This document shows, piece after piece, positions 25,137 to 34,092 of a stretch of 52,207 bases of DNA. How positions within the stretch are numbered: the stretch's first letter is position 1; every line of letters starts with the position of its first letter. The stretch covers positions 1 to 52,207 of the forward strand of contig CAZSRS010000030.1 in assembly GCA_964609625.1 (NCBI GenBank). The letters are read 5' to 3'. Below the pieces are notes generated by a model. That model searched no databases. It was not told where the DNA came from and saw nothing but the letters and a program-made list of their open reading frames with translations. The position numbers were made by a program, and so were the translations under genes. The DNA is from G963674665 sp964609625. GTDB taxonomy: Bacteria > Desulfobacterota > Desulfovibrionia > Desulfovibrionales > Desulfovibrionaceae.

Positions 25137-26447
25137 CTAGCCCTGTTGCGACGCCTTCAGGGCTTGGTCCAGGTCGGCGATGATGTCGGCCGCGTTTTCG
25201 ATACCCACGGAGATGCGCACCATGTCTTCCGGCACGCCGGCCTGCTCCAGTTGTTCGGGTGTGAGCTGGGCGTGGGTGGTGCTGGCCGGATGGATGACCA
25301 GGGTCTTGGCGTCCAGGATGTTGGCCAGATGGGAGCAGAGCCGCACCGCGTCGATGAACCGGCGGCCGGCCTCCAGGCCACCCTTGACGCCGAAGCCGAA
25401 CACCGCGCCGGGCCCCAGAGGGAGGTACCCGCGTGCCCGTTCGTGGTCCCGGTGCCCCGGCAACCCGGCATAGTTCACCCAGGTCACGGCCGGGTGTCCG
25501 GCCAGGAACTCGGCCACGGCCTGGGCGTTGGTGCAGTGGGCCCGCGCTCGCAGCGGCAGGGTCTCCAGCCCCTGCAGAATCAGGAAGCTGTTCATGGGGG
25601 CGGGTGCCGCGCCGATATCGCGCATGACTCCCGTACGCACCTTGGTGCAAAAGGCCGTGCAGGGCGTGCCCTCGCTCCGGCAAAGGGCTTCCCAGAAATT
25701 CAGGCCGTGATAGGAGGGGTCCGGCTGGGTGATCTCCGGGAACTTGCCGCCCGCGCTCCAGTCGAAACCGCCAGCCTCCACGATGGCGCCGCCGATGGCC
25801 AGACCGTGCCCTCCGATGATCTTGGTCAGGGAGTAGACCGCGAGATCACAGCCGTGGTCAAAGGGGTTGCAGATCGGTGGGGGCGCCACGGTGTTGTCCA
25901 GCACGAAAGGAATGCCGAAGCGATGCGCCACGGCGGCGATGGCCCCGAGATCGTCCACGTTGCAGCGGGGGTTGCCGATGGTCTCGGAGTAGATCATGCG
26001 CGTGTTCTCGTCCACTGCCGTGGCGAAGTTTTCCGGGTCGGCGGAGTCCACGAAACGCACTTCGATGCCGAAGCGCTTAAGGGTGTGGTGGAACAGGGTG
26101 TGCGTGCCGCCATAGAGGTTGGAACCCGAGACGATGTTCTGCCCCGCCCGGGTGATGGCGGTGACAACGTAGAAGATGGCGCTCATGCCCGAGGCCGTGC
26201 AGATGGCGGCCGAACCACCGTGGATGGCGGCCAGGCGCTTTTCCAGGACGTCGGTCGTGGGGTTGTGCAGCCTGGTGTAGATGTACCCTGGCTCCTCGAG
26301 GGCGAAGAGCGCCGCGGCATGGCGGCTGTCTCGGAACACGTAGCTGGTGGACTGGTAGATGGGCACGGCCCTGGCCAGCGTTTCCTTGTCCGGGGCCTGC
26401 CCGGCGTGCAGGGCCAGGGTCTCGATATGCCGTTTGTGCTCGGCCAT
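25137..26447 (-). CDS. O-acetylhomoserine (thiol)-lyase, Cys/Met-metabolism PLP enzyme
   Basis: 436 residues, normal for O-acetylhomoserine sulfhydrylases. Motifs are TLALHAGQAPDKETLARAVP, IYQSTSYVF, YIYTRLHNPTTDVLEKRLAA, SGMSAIFYVV, the Tyr/Gly phosphate site SNLYGGTH, IPFVLDNTVAPP and the PLP lysine in SLTKIIGGHG. The C-terminal HLANILDAKTLVIHPASTTH is typical. It joins sulfide to O-acetylhomoserine to make homocysteine, sensible in a sulfide-rich cell. AAGGAG stands 6 bases before ATG 26447. A short leader hairpin (26494-26514, CCTCCG/CGGAGG) precedes it; I see no SAM riboswitch. Confidence 0.92.
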   Translation of the reverse strand: MAEHKRHIETLALHAGQAPDKETLARAVPIYQSTSYVFRDSRHAAALFALEEPGYIYTRLHNPTTDVLEKRLAAIHGGSAAICTASGMSAIFYVVTAITRAGQNIVSGSNLYGGTHTLFHHTLKRFGIEVRFVDSADPENFATAVDENTRMIYSETIGNPRCNVDDLGAIAAVAHRFGIPFVLDNTVAPPPICNPFDHGCDLAVYSLTKIIGGHGLAIGGAIVEAGGFDWSAGGKFPEITQPDPSYHGLNFWEALCRSEGTPCTAFCTKVRTGVMRDIGAAPAPMNSFLILQGLETLPLRARAHCTNAQAVAEFLAGHPAVTWVNYAGLPGHRDHERARGYLPLGPGAVFGFGVKGGLEAGRRFIDAVRLCSHLANILDAKTLVIHPASTTHAQLTPEQLEQAGVPEDMVRISVGIENAADIIADLDQALKASQQG

Positions 26448-26540
26448 GGTCTTCTCCTTGGAATCCGGTTTTGACTGTAATACGTGTTCGGGGCCTCCGC
26501 GTCCACCCCGGAGGGGGAAAATCGACTACTCGGGCTCCTA

Positions 26541-26563
26541 ATTCACAGTATATCAGTATGAAT
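26541..26563. promoter_or_regulatory. Possible operator between divergent genes
   Basis: A 23-base element has inverted ends (ATTCA and TGAAT) and an internal direct repeat CAGTAT at 26546-26551 and 26554-26559 (8-base period). On the minus strand it contains TATACT, a possible -10 for the sulfhydrylase gene. No other feature is seen in 26448-26603. Confidence 0.3.
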
Positions 26564-26603
26564 TATCGGTCCAGTCCTTGACGTGGTCCACGCGAATTTT
26601 TTC

Positions 26604-26633
26604 TTGCCTTTTTTCGCCTGTTGTTAGTATCAA
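26604..26633 (+). promoter_or_regulatory. Candidate promoter of the radical SAM gene
   Basis: TTGCCT (26604-26609), an 18-base spacer and TATCAA (26628-26633) lie 80 bases before the gene. The match is modest. Confidence 0.3.
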
Positions 26634-26712
26634 TAATTCCAAACTCTGTGTAGTCCGCCCTGTTCGTCCAGCGGTTTTCTCTCGCCAACTCGCTATTCCA
26701 TGGGAAATCGAC

Positions 26713-28197
26713 ATGAACATCCTGTTGGTGTATCCGAAATATCCCGACACGTTCTGGAGCTTCAAGACAGTTCTCAAGTACGTTTCCAAAAAGGCCGCCT
26801 TTCCACCCCTGGGCCTTCTAACCGTGGGCGCCATGCTGCCCAGGGAGTGGACAATCTCGCTTGTGGACGTGAACACCCGCGCGTTGCGCGACAGCCAGAT
26901 CCAAAACGCGGACATGGTCTTCATCAGCGCCATGATCGTGCAGCAGGAGTCGGCCATCGAGATCATCCACCGCTGCAAGGCCCTGGGTAAAACAGTGGTT
27001 GCCGGCGGTCCGCTGTTCATGTCCAGGTACGAACGCTTTCCCGAGGTGGACCACTTCGTGCTCAACGAGGCCGAGGTCACCTTGCCTCCGTTTCTCGAGG
27101 ACCTGGCCAGGGGCACGCCCCGCCGTATCTACAGCTCCGACGTCCGGCCGGACATCTCCGGCACTCCGGCCCCGGACTGGAGCCTCATCGACATGAAGGA
27201 CTATGCCACCATGTCCGTGCAGTACTCCAGGGGGTGTCCCTTCAACTGTGAATTCTGCGATATCATTGTGATGAACGGCCGCACACCCCGCACCAAGAAA
27301 CCCGACCAGATCATTGCCGAATTCGATTCCCTGTATGCCGCGGGCTGGCGCGGTGGGGTGTTCATCGTGGATGACAACTTCATCGGCAACACCAAGGAAG
27401 TCAAACAGATGCTGCGCAGGCTCATCCAATGGCAGGAGGAGCGGCGCTATCCTTTCCAGTTCCTCACCGAGGCCAGCGTCAACCTGGCCGACGATCCCGA
27501 ACTCATGCGGCTCATGAGTCAGGCCAATTTCCACAAGGTTTTCCTGGGCATCGAGACACCCGAGGTGGACAGTCTCCGGGAGTGCGGCAAGCACCAGAAC
27601 GCCACCCGCAATTTGGTCAAGGCCGTGCAGTCCATCCAGCGCCACGGCATGCAGGTCATGGCGGGCTTCATCGTGGGTTTCGACAACGACACGGAATCCA
27701 CCTTCGACGCCCAGATCCGCTTCATCCAGCAGGTCGGCATTGTCACGGCCATGGTCGGCTTGCTCAACGCACTGCCCCACACCAGACTATGGCGCAGGCT
27801 CCACAACGAGAACCGCCTGCTGGAAGATACCAGCGGCGAGAATACCGACGGCTTCCTGAACTTCATCCCCAAGATGGACCCCCAGACTCTGATCGACGGA
27901 TACCATCGCATCATCGCACAGCTTTACTCCCGCAGAATGTACTACAAACGCATCAACGTCTTTCTGAAGAACTACAGGCCCACCTCCAGGTCGCGTATCA
28001 CCGTGAACGACATCAAGGCCCTCGTCAGGAGCATATTCAGAATCGGCCTGTTCTCCCGAGCCAACGTGCTCTACTGGCGCTTGGTGCTCAAAACATTGTT
28101 CACGGACATCAAACTGCTGCCCGTGGTGATGGATCTGATCATCTGCGGGGAGCACTTCAACAAGATGCGCAAGCGCCTCCTGTCACAGCAAAGCTGA
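26713..28197 (+). CDS. B12-binding-domain radical SAM protein with DUF4070-type C-terminus
   Basis: 494 residues. The first 150 residues resemble a cobalamin-binding domain (MNILLVYPKYPDTFWSFKTV, AAFPPLGLLTVGAMLP, ADMVFISAMIVQQ, VVAGGPLF, VDHFVLNEAEVTLPPFLEDL). The radical SAM core has the 4Fe-4S loop CPFNCEFC and partner motif VDDNFIGN. The C-terminal part (YSRRMYYKRINVFLKN onward) corresponds to DUF4070. This is the large family that includes the hopanoid methylase HpnP, but most members have unknown substrates, so methyl transfer is only an inference. ATG 26713 is chosen by family start; the frame upstream to 26578 looks non-coding. Confidence 0.9.
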   Translation: MNILLVYPKYPDTFWSFKTVLKYVSKKAAFPPLGLLTVGAMLPREWTISLVDVNTRALRDSQIQNADMVFISAMIVQQESAIEIIHRCKALGKTVVAGGPLFMSRYERFPEVDHFVLNEAEVTLPPFLEDLARGTPRRIYSSDVRPDISGTPAPDWSLIDMKDYATMSVQYSRGCPFNCEFCDIIVMNGRTPRTKKPDQIIAEFDSLYAAGWRGGVFIVDDNFIGNTKEVKQMLRRLIQWQEERRYPFQFLTEASVNLADDPELMRLMSQANFHKVFLGIETPEVDSLRECGKHQNATRNLVKAVQSIQRHGMQVMAGFIVGFDNDTESTFDAQIRFIQQVGIVTAMVGLLNALPHTRLWRRLHNENRLLEDTSGENTDGFLNFIPKMDPQTLIDGYHRIIAQLYSRRMYYKRINVFLKNYRPTSRSRITVNDIKALVRSIFRIGLFSRANVLYWRLVLKTLFTDIKLLPVVMDLIICGEHFNKMRKRLLSQQS

Positions 28198-28390
28198 ATG
28201 CCGCCTCTCGGCCTCTGCTTGGCGTTGGGGGCCCACCGGCGTTGGAAATTGCCGAGGGCACTTCGCCTTGCCACCACACGGAACCCCACCAAAACAGACA
28301 GCGGAAAATTGCCAACAAAGGGCAAATCACGTAGCATCCTGCATGCAGCGAGAGATGTGGCCCCATACGGCCCTGAACGAGGTTGATGCC

Positions 28391-30424
28391 GTGCACACGA
28401 AAAAGGATTCCACCGATTATTCCAACACGGTGTTGATCGTTGACCAGGACCCAGCCGTCTGTGAGACCCTGGCCCAGACGCTCAAGGGCGCGGGGTATGA
28501 ACCAGAGATACACCTGCACCCCCGCGGTGTCTTGGCGGGCCTGTCCGCCCCCTTCTATTCCCTGGCTTTCATCGAGATTGACCTGCCAGAACCCGGCGGC
28601 TTCGACTTGGCAGGCAGGATCAGACAGAACGGCCGGCTCGACGAGGTCATTTTCATGTCCTCCATCGGCACCTTTGACCACGTTGTCCGGGCCATCAAGT
28701 CCGGGGCCTATGACTATCTGCAAAAACCCTTCGATTCCAATGAACTGGGCATGCTGCTCATGCGCCTCAGGGAACGCAACCGCCTGCAGCGCCGGCTGGC
28801 ACAGGCCCAGGACCGATACCAGTCCCTGATCCAGAACGTACCCGTGCTGATTTTCTCCCTGCGCAGCGACTACGAGTTGCAGTTCATCAACCAGGCGAGC
28901 ACCGCCATCCTCGGCTACACTCCCGAAGAGGCGCTTTCCTCGCCGGGGTGGTTCATGGAGACCATCCACCCCCAGGAGCGCGACCGCATGCGCGCCGCCC
29001 TGGCCATCTCCTTTTCCCAGGCCGCGCCCTCCTCACTGGAGTGCCGCATGCTGCACAAGAAGGGCGCGGAAATTCACGGCATCATCCGCACCATGCCCGG
29101 CCTGGACGAGGTCGCGGGGCAGCACGGCGAATACCCCCTGGAGATCGAGGGCATCTTCGTGGACATCACGGACCGCGTGTTCCTGGAAAAGGCCCTGGTA
29201 CAGAACGAGAAGCTCAAGACACTTGGCGCCATTTCCGCGGAAATGGCCCACGAGGTTCGCAATCCGCTCATGAGCATCGCCGGATTCGCCCGCAGACTGG
29301 AAAAGAAGGCACCGGACATGCCCGAGGTGGGCATCATCCTGCGCGAATCCTTGCGCCTGGAGCGCCTGCTTAACCGCATCCGCGACTATCTCAAGCCCGT
29401 GGAGGCCAGGCCCAGGGAATGCGCCATCAATTCCGTGCTCGGCGAGAGCCTCGGGCTGCTCTATCAGGAGATGAACGAGCGCGGAGTCTGGTGCAAATTG
29501 GAGCAGATCCAGGAAGCGCCCCTGGTCCTGGCGGATCCGGACTATCTCTCCCAGGTGTTCATCAACCTCGTGCGCAACGCCCTGATGACTCTCGAGCGTG
29601 ACAGCGTCTTCCTGATAACCTCTTACGAGAGCAACGAAAACATCCATCTCGACTTCCGCATGCCCTTGCGCGAGGATCAGCAACGCAACCCGGAGCAGCT
29701 GTTCATGCCCTTTGACGAAGGCGGACACAGCTTCGGGCTGCCCTTGTGTTACCGCCTGGTCAAGGACATGGGCGGCCTGCTCTCCTACAGCCCCGAGGAC
29801 AATCATGATGTTTTCACCGTGAGCCTGCCCAAGCTCAGGCCGGAGGCCAGAACCGCCCCAAACTTGGGAAACGGCTCCACGCACCAACAACAGAAGTACT
29901 GTTTCGACGACAACACCGGCACGCTCTCCAGAAAGCACTTCGAGGACGCCTTCCAGCGCGTCTTCAGCGCGGCCGTGCGGGATGCCCAGCCCCTGGCCCT
30001 GCTCATGGCCGACGTGGACCGATTCGAGGAGTATGCCAGAAGCTATGGCGACCGCCAGGCCCAGGAATGCGTCGCGGCCATCGCACGGACCTTTGCCCGG
30101 GTCCTGGACAAGCCGCAGCAGCTCATGTGCGTATATGGCGCCAACGAGTTCATGATCCTGCTGCCGGGCACGGATCGCGAGGAGGCCCTGGGGATCGCTG
30201 AAATACTCCGCCTAGCCGTGCATGACCTCGCCTTGCCGCACAAGGAAGGCAGGGAGCACGATATCGTTACCGTGAGCATCGGTGCCACCGCTTGCGTGCC
30301 CGACCATGCCCTGCGGCCCGCGGACCTCCAGGCAGCCGTGGCCAAGGCCTTGTACTTGGCCAAGAAGCAAGGACGCGACTCGGTGCACGAGATGCCGCCC
30401 TCGGAGACCATGAAACGGCTCTGA
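28391..30424 (+). CDS. REC-PAS-histidine kinase-GGDEF-like hybrid with degenerate catalytic sites
   Basis: 677 residues from GTG 28391 (ACGAGG 8 bases upstream; the frame opens earlier). Domains are REC (about 12-125), PAS (145-265), HisKA (275-335), HATPase_c-like (380-480) and GGDEF-like (505-670). The REC acidic pair (D18, D20) and Lys (QKPF) are present, but the phosphoacceptor position is Glu62 (FIEIDLP). The HisKA His287 in EMAHEVRNP and the N-box Asn396 are intact, yet the G1 motif DxGxG is replaced by FRMPLREDQ and G2 is GHSFGLPL. The cyclase motif is GANEF (583-587). It is probably a signalling scaffold or a weak kinase. A gap of about 190 bases follows the radical SAM gene. Confidence 0.85.
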   Translation: MHTKKDSTDYSNTVLIVDQDPAVCETLAQTLKGAGYEPEIHLHPRGVLAGLSAPFYSLAFIEIDLPEPGGFDLAGRIRQNGRLDEVIFMSSIGTFDHVVRAIKSGAYDYLQKPFDSNELGMLLMRLRERNRLQRRLAQAQDRYQSLIQNVPVLIFSLRSDYELQFINQASTAILGYTPEEALSSPGWFMETIHPQERDRMRAALAISFSQAAPSSLECRMLHKKGAEIHGIIRTMPGLDEVAGQHGEYPLEIEGIFVDITDRVFLEKALVQNEKLKTLGAISAEMAHEVRNPLMSIAGFARRLEKKAPDMPEVGIILRESLRLERLLNRIRDYLKPVEARPRECAINSVLGESLGLLYQEMNERGVWCKLEQIQEAPLVLADPDYLSQVFINLVRNALMTLERDSVFLITSYESNENIHLDFRMPLREDQQRNPEQLFMPFDEGGHSFGLPLCYRLVKDMGGLLSYSPEDNHDVFTVSLPKLRPEARTAPNLGNGSTHQQQKYCFDDNTGTLSRKHFEDAFQRVFSAAVRDAQPLALLMADVDRFEEYARSYGDRQAQECVAAIARTFARVLDKPQQLMCVYGANEFMILLPGTDREEALGIAEILRLAVHDLALPHKEGREHDIVTVSIGATACVPDHALRPADLQAAVAKALYLAKKQGRDSVHEMPPSETMKRL

Positions 30425-30542
30425 TGCCGGTGTAACATCATCAGGCCACGACACCCTGCTCCACGCTCCAGATGCACGCGGCATATTGAAAACCAACCCT
30501 GACCCTGCCCGTGGCCTGGTGCCGGGCATTGCAACCGGAACA

Positions 30543-31187
30543 ATGCACATCGAATACATCACCTTTGCCGCGAGACAGGAGCGTATGGCCTACGTGGCCC
30601 GGCGCTTTGCAGGACTGCTCGAAGCCGGCGAGGCCCGCATCCTCGACGTGGGGTGCGATCAGGCCTATCTCCGCACCCTTTGTTCCAATGCCGCCTACAC
30701 CGGTGTCGACCGTTCCCCGGCAGCGGATATCCAGCAGGACTTGGAGAAGCAGCCCATCCTGCCCTTCCCTGACAGATCCTTTGACTCCGTCTTGTGCATC
30801 GACGTGCTGGAGCACCTCGACAGCCTGCACCAGGTCTTTGCCGAGCTAATCCGCGTGTCGGGGGCGCACGTGGTCATCTCCTGGCACAACTGCTGGGTCA
30901 ACGCCCGCCGCCCCCTCGCCAGGGGACACGGTTCCTTCAGCCACTACGGCCTGCCTCCGGACCCTCCGGCCGACCGGCACAAGTGGTTCTTCAACATCAG
31001 TGAGGCAGAGGCCTTTGTCAGGGAACAAGAGCGACGCCTGCCATTCCGGATCAAGGAACTGTTCGTCACGGAAAAGCCCCGTCCCTTGCCGGTTCGACTG
31101 TTGCGCCGGCTGATCCATCCGCGCCAGTCCGACTATCTCAACCGCTACGCCCATACCCTCTGGAGCGTGCTCGAACGCCGGGACTGA
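30543..31187 (+). CDS. SAM-dependent methyltransferase (class I)
   Basis: 214 residues. Motif I is ILDVGCDQAYLR, followed by YTGVDRSP and LPFPDRSFDSVLCIDVLEHL, then a beta-strand VVISWHN. This is the Methyltransf_11 pattern, though motif I lacks the usual third Gly. Conserved late residues (HYGLP, KWFFN, EAEAFV) suggest a dedicated small-molecule or sugar substrate. It is 12 bases upstream of a glycosyltransferase gene in the same direction, so a surface-glycan or lipid role is reasonable. ATG 30543 is chosen because the family-like sequence begins there. Confidence 0.82.
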   Translation: MHIEYITFAARQERMAYVARRFAGLLEAGEARILDVGCDQAYLRTLCSNAAYTGVDRSPAADIQQDLEKQPILPFPDRSFDSVLCIDVLEHLDSLHQVFAELIRVSGAHVVISWHNCWVNARRPLARGHGSFSHYGLPPDPPADRHKWFFNISEAEAFVREQERRLPFRIKELFVTEKPRPLPVRLLRRLIHPRQSDYLNRYAHTLWSVLERRD

Positions 31188-31199
31188 GTCGGCATTCCA

Positions 31200-32309
31200 A
31201 TGGCCCGCATCGCCCTTTTCCTGCCGCGCTTCAGCCGCTACGGCGGCGTGGAGGGCTTTGGCCGAAACCTGGCGAGTGCCCTGGCCCAGGCCGGCCACGA
31301 GGTGACCTTCGTTTGCGCCCGACAGGAAACCGAGGCCCCGCCAGGCGTGCGCATTGTCACCGTGGGGCGTTTCGGACTCTTGCGCTCGGGCAAGATGCTC
31401 TGGTTCGCCTGGGCAGCGGAGCGCCTCCGCCGTCACGGCGCCTTTGATTGCTGCGTCGGCCTGGGCAAGACCCTGCGTCAGGACCTGCTGCGCATCGGCG
31501 GCGGACCGTTACGCACCTTCTGGCAGCTTTCCAGCCAAGCCTATGCCAACGACGGTCCCAGACAATGGAAAAACCTGCGCCGCCGGCTCTCCCCCGCCAA
31601 CCGCCTGACACTGGCCCTGGAGCCTGTGCAGCTGCGCAACGCCGCGCTGGTGGTCATGGTCTCCAACACCGTGGCCAGCTGGACCCTGGAGCGCTACCCC
31701 TGGCTCGATCCAGCCAAAATCCGCGTCATCTACAACGAGCCAGACAGCGAGCGCTTTCACCCAATGTCCAGGGACAAGGCCCTGCCCCTGCGCCAACACC
31801 TCGGGCTCAAGGGGGGCGCTCCGCTCCTGGGTATTGCCGGCTCCAATTTCCGGCTCAAGGGGTTGGTTCCACTCCTGGAGTCCCTGCAACACCTGCCCGA
31901 GCGCATGCACCTGATGGTGGCCGGAGGCCGCCGCGCCCAAGCCTGGCAACGCCTGGCCGGCAGACTTGGCGTGGCGCACCGGGTCCACTTCCTGGGCAAG
32001 GTGGACGACATGCCCGGCTTTTACACGGCCTGCGACGTGTTCGCCCTGCCCAGCTTCTATGACGCCTGCGCCAATGCCGTGCTCGAAGCCGTTTCCTGCG
32101 GCGTGCCCACGGTCTCCTCGGCACACAACGGCAGCAGCGTGGTGCTGCCTCCCGAACTGGTTCTCGAGGACCCGGCCGACAGCCGCGCCCTGGCCAAAGC
32201 CGTACTCCTGGCAATGGAAGGTCCACGCCCCGAGGGTCTGAACTGGCCCCAAGGCACCCTGCGCGGCATGCCCCCCTATCTGGAGCTGATCCAATCCATG
32301 CTGCCCTGA
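31200..32309 (+). CDS. GT4-family glycosyltransferase (WaaG-like)
   Basis: 369 residues. The N-terminal acceptor domain begins IALFLPRFSRYGGVEGFGRN. The donor domain has GSNFRLKGLVPLLESL, LMVAGGRR, VHFLGKVDDMPGFYTACDVF and the E-x7-E-type element FYDACANAVLEAVSCGVPTV. This is the GT-B fold GT4 family, with the FYDACANAVLEA block typical of WaaG LPS core glucosyltransferases. It probably adds a sugar from an NDP donor to lipopolysaccharide core in the cytoplasm. The Shine-Dalgarno sequence is weak. Confidence 0.88.
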   Translation: MARIALFLPRFSRYGGVEGFGRNLASALAQAGHEVTFVCARQETEAPPGVRIVTVGRFGLLRSGKMLWFAWAAERLRRHGAFDCCVGLGKTLRQDLLRIGGGPLRTFWQLSSQAYANDGPRQWKNLRRRLSPANRLTLALEPVQLRNAALVVMVSNTVASWTLERYPWLDPAKIRVIYNEPDSERFHPMSRDKALPLRQHLGLKGGAPLLGIAGSNFRLKGLVPLLESLQHLPERMHLMVAGGRRAQAWQRLAGRLGVAHRVHFLGKVDDMPGFYTACDVFALPSFYDACANAVLEAVSCGVPTVSSAHNGSSVVLPPELVLEDPADSRALAKAVLLAMEGPRPEGLNWPQGTLRGMPPYLELIQSMLP

Positions 32310-32317
32310 ACGATGCG

Positions 32318-32335
32318 CTGGCAGCGTTCTTGCAT
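32318..32335 (+). promoter_or_regulatory. Sigma-54 promoter candidate for the LPP20/FlgT-like gene
   Basis: CTGGCAGCGTTCTTGCAT matches the -24/-12 consensus (TGGCAC-N5-TTGCW) at all but one key base. GG (32320-32321) and GC (32332-32333) are spaced exactly 10 bases. The gene starts about 48 bases downstream. Flagellar and surface genes in deltaproteobacteria often use sigma-54. Confidence 0.62.
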
Positions 32336-32382
32336 CGACCGAAGGGAACACAAGGCTCTCTAGAACGCGCAAGGAATACGCC

Positions 32383-33261
32383 ATGAAGCTGACACACCCC
32401 GTCGTCATGCTCCTCGCCCTGCTCCTGCCTGGCTTGTTGCTTCCGGGCCCGGCCCACGCCGCGGCTGGACTGCTCCAGCCCCTGGGGCAGCACGCGTTCA
32501 TGGACTGGAACAGCATGCGGCTCTCGGCCACGGGGCAGGGCTTTCCCCCGACGGATCAAGGCAACCCCAGGCTCGCCCAGGCCATGGCCGAGCGCGCGGC
32601 CCTGCTGGACGCCCGGCGTAATCTGCTGGAGGCGCTCATGGCCGTGCGCGTGGACTCCACAACCACGGTCCGCGACTTCATCACCGAAAGCGACGTTGCC
32701 GTGAGCAGGGTCAACGGCGTGCTGCACCGCAACGTCACCGAGGAACTGCGCCCCCTGGATCAGGGGAATGGCGGCGTGCAGGCCCGGATCTCCATCCCCA
32801 TTGCCGGAGAACTGGCCAGGGAGCTGTTTGCGCATCTGCCCCAGGTCGGTATTGAAACGGCATCCCAAACCGAACCGACGCAACCCCGCTGGGAGATGCG
32901 CGCGCCCATCACCGCCGCCGCCGAGTTCCCGCCCTTCACCGGCGTGATCGTGGACGCCCGCGGGCTGGGTTTGGAGCCGGTGCTGCGCCCCAGGCTGCTG
33001 GGGCCCGACGGGCTCCTCTACCCCCTCGAGGTATCGCCGGAAGCGGCCGCTAAACGTGGCTTCGTGGCCTACTTCCAAAGCGAGGAGCAGGCCCTGGGCA
33101 GCGGCCGAGTCGGCGACGCCCCCTTGTTGGTCAGGGCGCGATCCCTCGACGAAATCGGTGACGGTCTGCTGCTGCCGGACGATCAGGCCGCGATACTGCG
33201 CCGCATCGTTGAGCTTCCGGACAATTTCCTGCACACTTGCGCCGTGGCCGTAATCCTCTGA
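32383..33261 (+). CDS. Exported LPP20/FlgT-like protein
   Basis: 292 residues. The signal peptide is VVMLLALLLPGLLLPGPAHA. Residues 40-150 match the LPP20/FlgT-N pattern: LSATGQGFPP, AMAERAALLDARRNLLEALM, VRVDSTTTVRDFITESDVAV, VNGVLHRNVTEE. The C-terminal half (FTGVIVDARGLGLEPVLRPR, LLYPLEVSPEAAAKRGFVAY) resembles the second part of FlgT-like flagellar proteins that bind the basal-body region. With a sigma-54 promoter candidate in front, a flagellar or outer-membrane role is likely but unproven. ATG follows AAGGA at 12 bases. Confidence 0.78.
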   Translation: MKLTHPVVMLLALLLPGLLLPGPAHAAAGLLQPLGQHAFMDWNSMRLSATGQGFPPTDQGNPRLAQAMAERAALLDARRNLLEALMAVRVDSTTTVRDFITESDVAVSRVNGVLHRNVTEELRPLDQGNGGVQARISIPIAGELARELFAHLPQVGIETASQTEPTQPRWEMRAPITAAAEFPPFTGVIVDARGLGLEPVLRPRLLGPDGLLYPLEVSPEAAAKRGFVAYFQSEEQALGSGRVGDAPLLVRARSLDEIGDGLLLPDDQAAILRRIVELPDNFLHTCAVAVIL

Positions 33262-33275
33262 CCCTCGCAACCAGC

Positions 33276-34058
33276 ATGAAACCCATCCACACCTCGTCGG
33301 AGCGCTCCTACCGGGGAAAATGCCGCCCCAGACCAGGAGAACTCGCCTTCCAGGTGGTCCTGGAGCAGAGCGACCTGCACATTGTCACCCGTGTACCCCG
33401 CAGTGGCTTGGATATGCCCTCCCTGGCCCTGCGCGCCCTGGCCGAGGCGCGGCGGCAGGTACAGCTAGCCATTGCCCTGCAGCCTGCATTCGCCACCAGC
33501 TTCAGCCCCCTGCCCATGCCTCCCGGGGCAACACCCCTGGTGCGGGGCATGGTCTTGGCCGCTGCGCGCTGCGAGGTCGGTCCCATGGCCGCCGTGGCCG
33601 GTGCCGTGGCTCAGGCCGTGGCCGAGTCCCTGGCGGTGCACAGTTCTGAAGTGCTTGTGGAAAACGGCGGTGACCTGCATCTGATCTCCAGCGGGCAACG
33701 CACCGTGGGGCTGCTGGCCGACCCTTCCCAGGACGTGGCCCTGGGCCTGGTCCTGCCGGCCGAGGCCTTTCCGGTGTCCCTGTGCAGTTCCTCGGCTTCC
33801 ATCGGCCATTCCGTAAGCCTGGGGCATGGCGAACTGGTCGCGGTACGCAGCCCCAACGCCAGCTTTGCCGACGCCGCGGCCACGGCCCTGTGCAACCTCC
33901 TGCACACGGCGGACGACCTGGAGTTGGTCTTGTCACGCGCGCGGGCCTTAGCCCGACCAGATCCCGCCTATTCCGAGGAATGCAGGCTCCAGGGTGTTTT
34001 CGCCCAATGCCAGGGCAGCATCGCGGTGTGGGGCGACATGGAATTGACCGCATTGTGA
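33276..34058 (+). CDS. UPF0280 (ApbE-like) family protein
   Basis: 260 residues. The start SYRGKCRPRPGELAFQVVLE and EQSDLHIVT fit UPF0280. The middle (GPMAAVAGAVAQAVAESLAV, VENGGDLHL) and late motif (SPNASFADAAATALCNLL) echo the FAD-binding ApbE fold. It is 14 bases after the LPP20/FlgT-like gene. The biochemical role of UPF0280 is not settled. ATG 33276 lacks a good Shine-Dalgarno sequence; a TTG at 33237 is less likely because it overlaps the previous gene. Confidence 0.85.
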   Translation: MKPIHTSSERSYRGKCRPRPGELAFQVVLEQSDLHIVTRVPRSGLDMPSLALRALAEARRQVQLAIALQPAFATSFSPLPMPPGATPLVRGMVLAAARCEVGPMAAVAGAVAQAVAESLAVHSSEVLVENGGDLHLISSGQRTVGLLADPSQDVALGLVLPAEAFPVSLCSSSASIGHSVSLGHGELVAVRSPNASFADAAATALCNLLHTADDLELVLSRARALARPDPAYSEECRLQGVFAQCQGSIAVWGDMELTAL

Positions 34059-34092
34059 GCTGCCGGACAGTCAGGTGCACGGCACAGGACGC

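Noticed and set aside
24679..25683. Minus-strand frame spanning the terminator region
   Set aside because: It crosses the perfect bidirectional terminator and the ends of two certain genes in the wrong frames.
25146..26474. 442-residue plus-strand frame opposite the sulfhydrylase gene
   Set aside because: The minus-strand PLP enzyme with all motifs is certain; the plus frame has no recognisable domain.
26448..26540. SAM riboswitch upstream of the sulfhydrylase gene
   Set aside because: Looked for the paired-stem layout; only a 6-bp hairpin (26494-26514) was found, without the conserved core.
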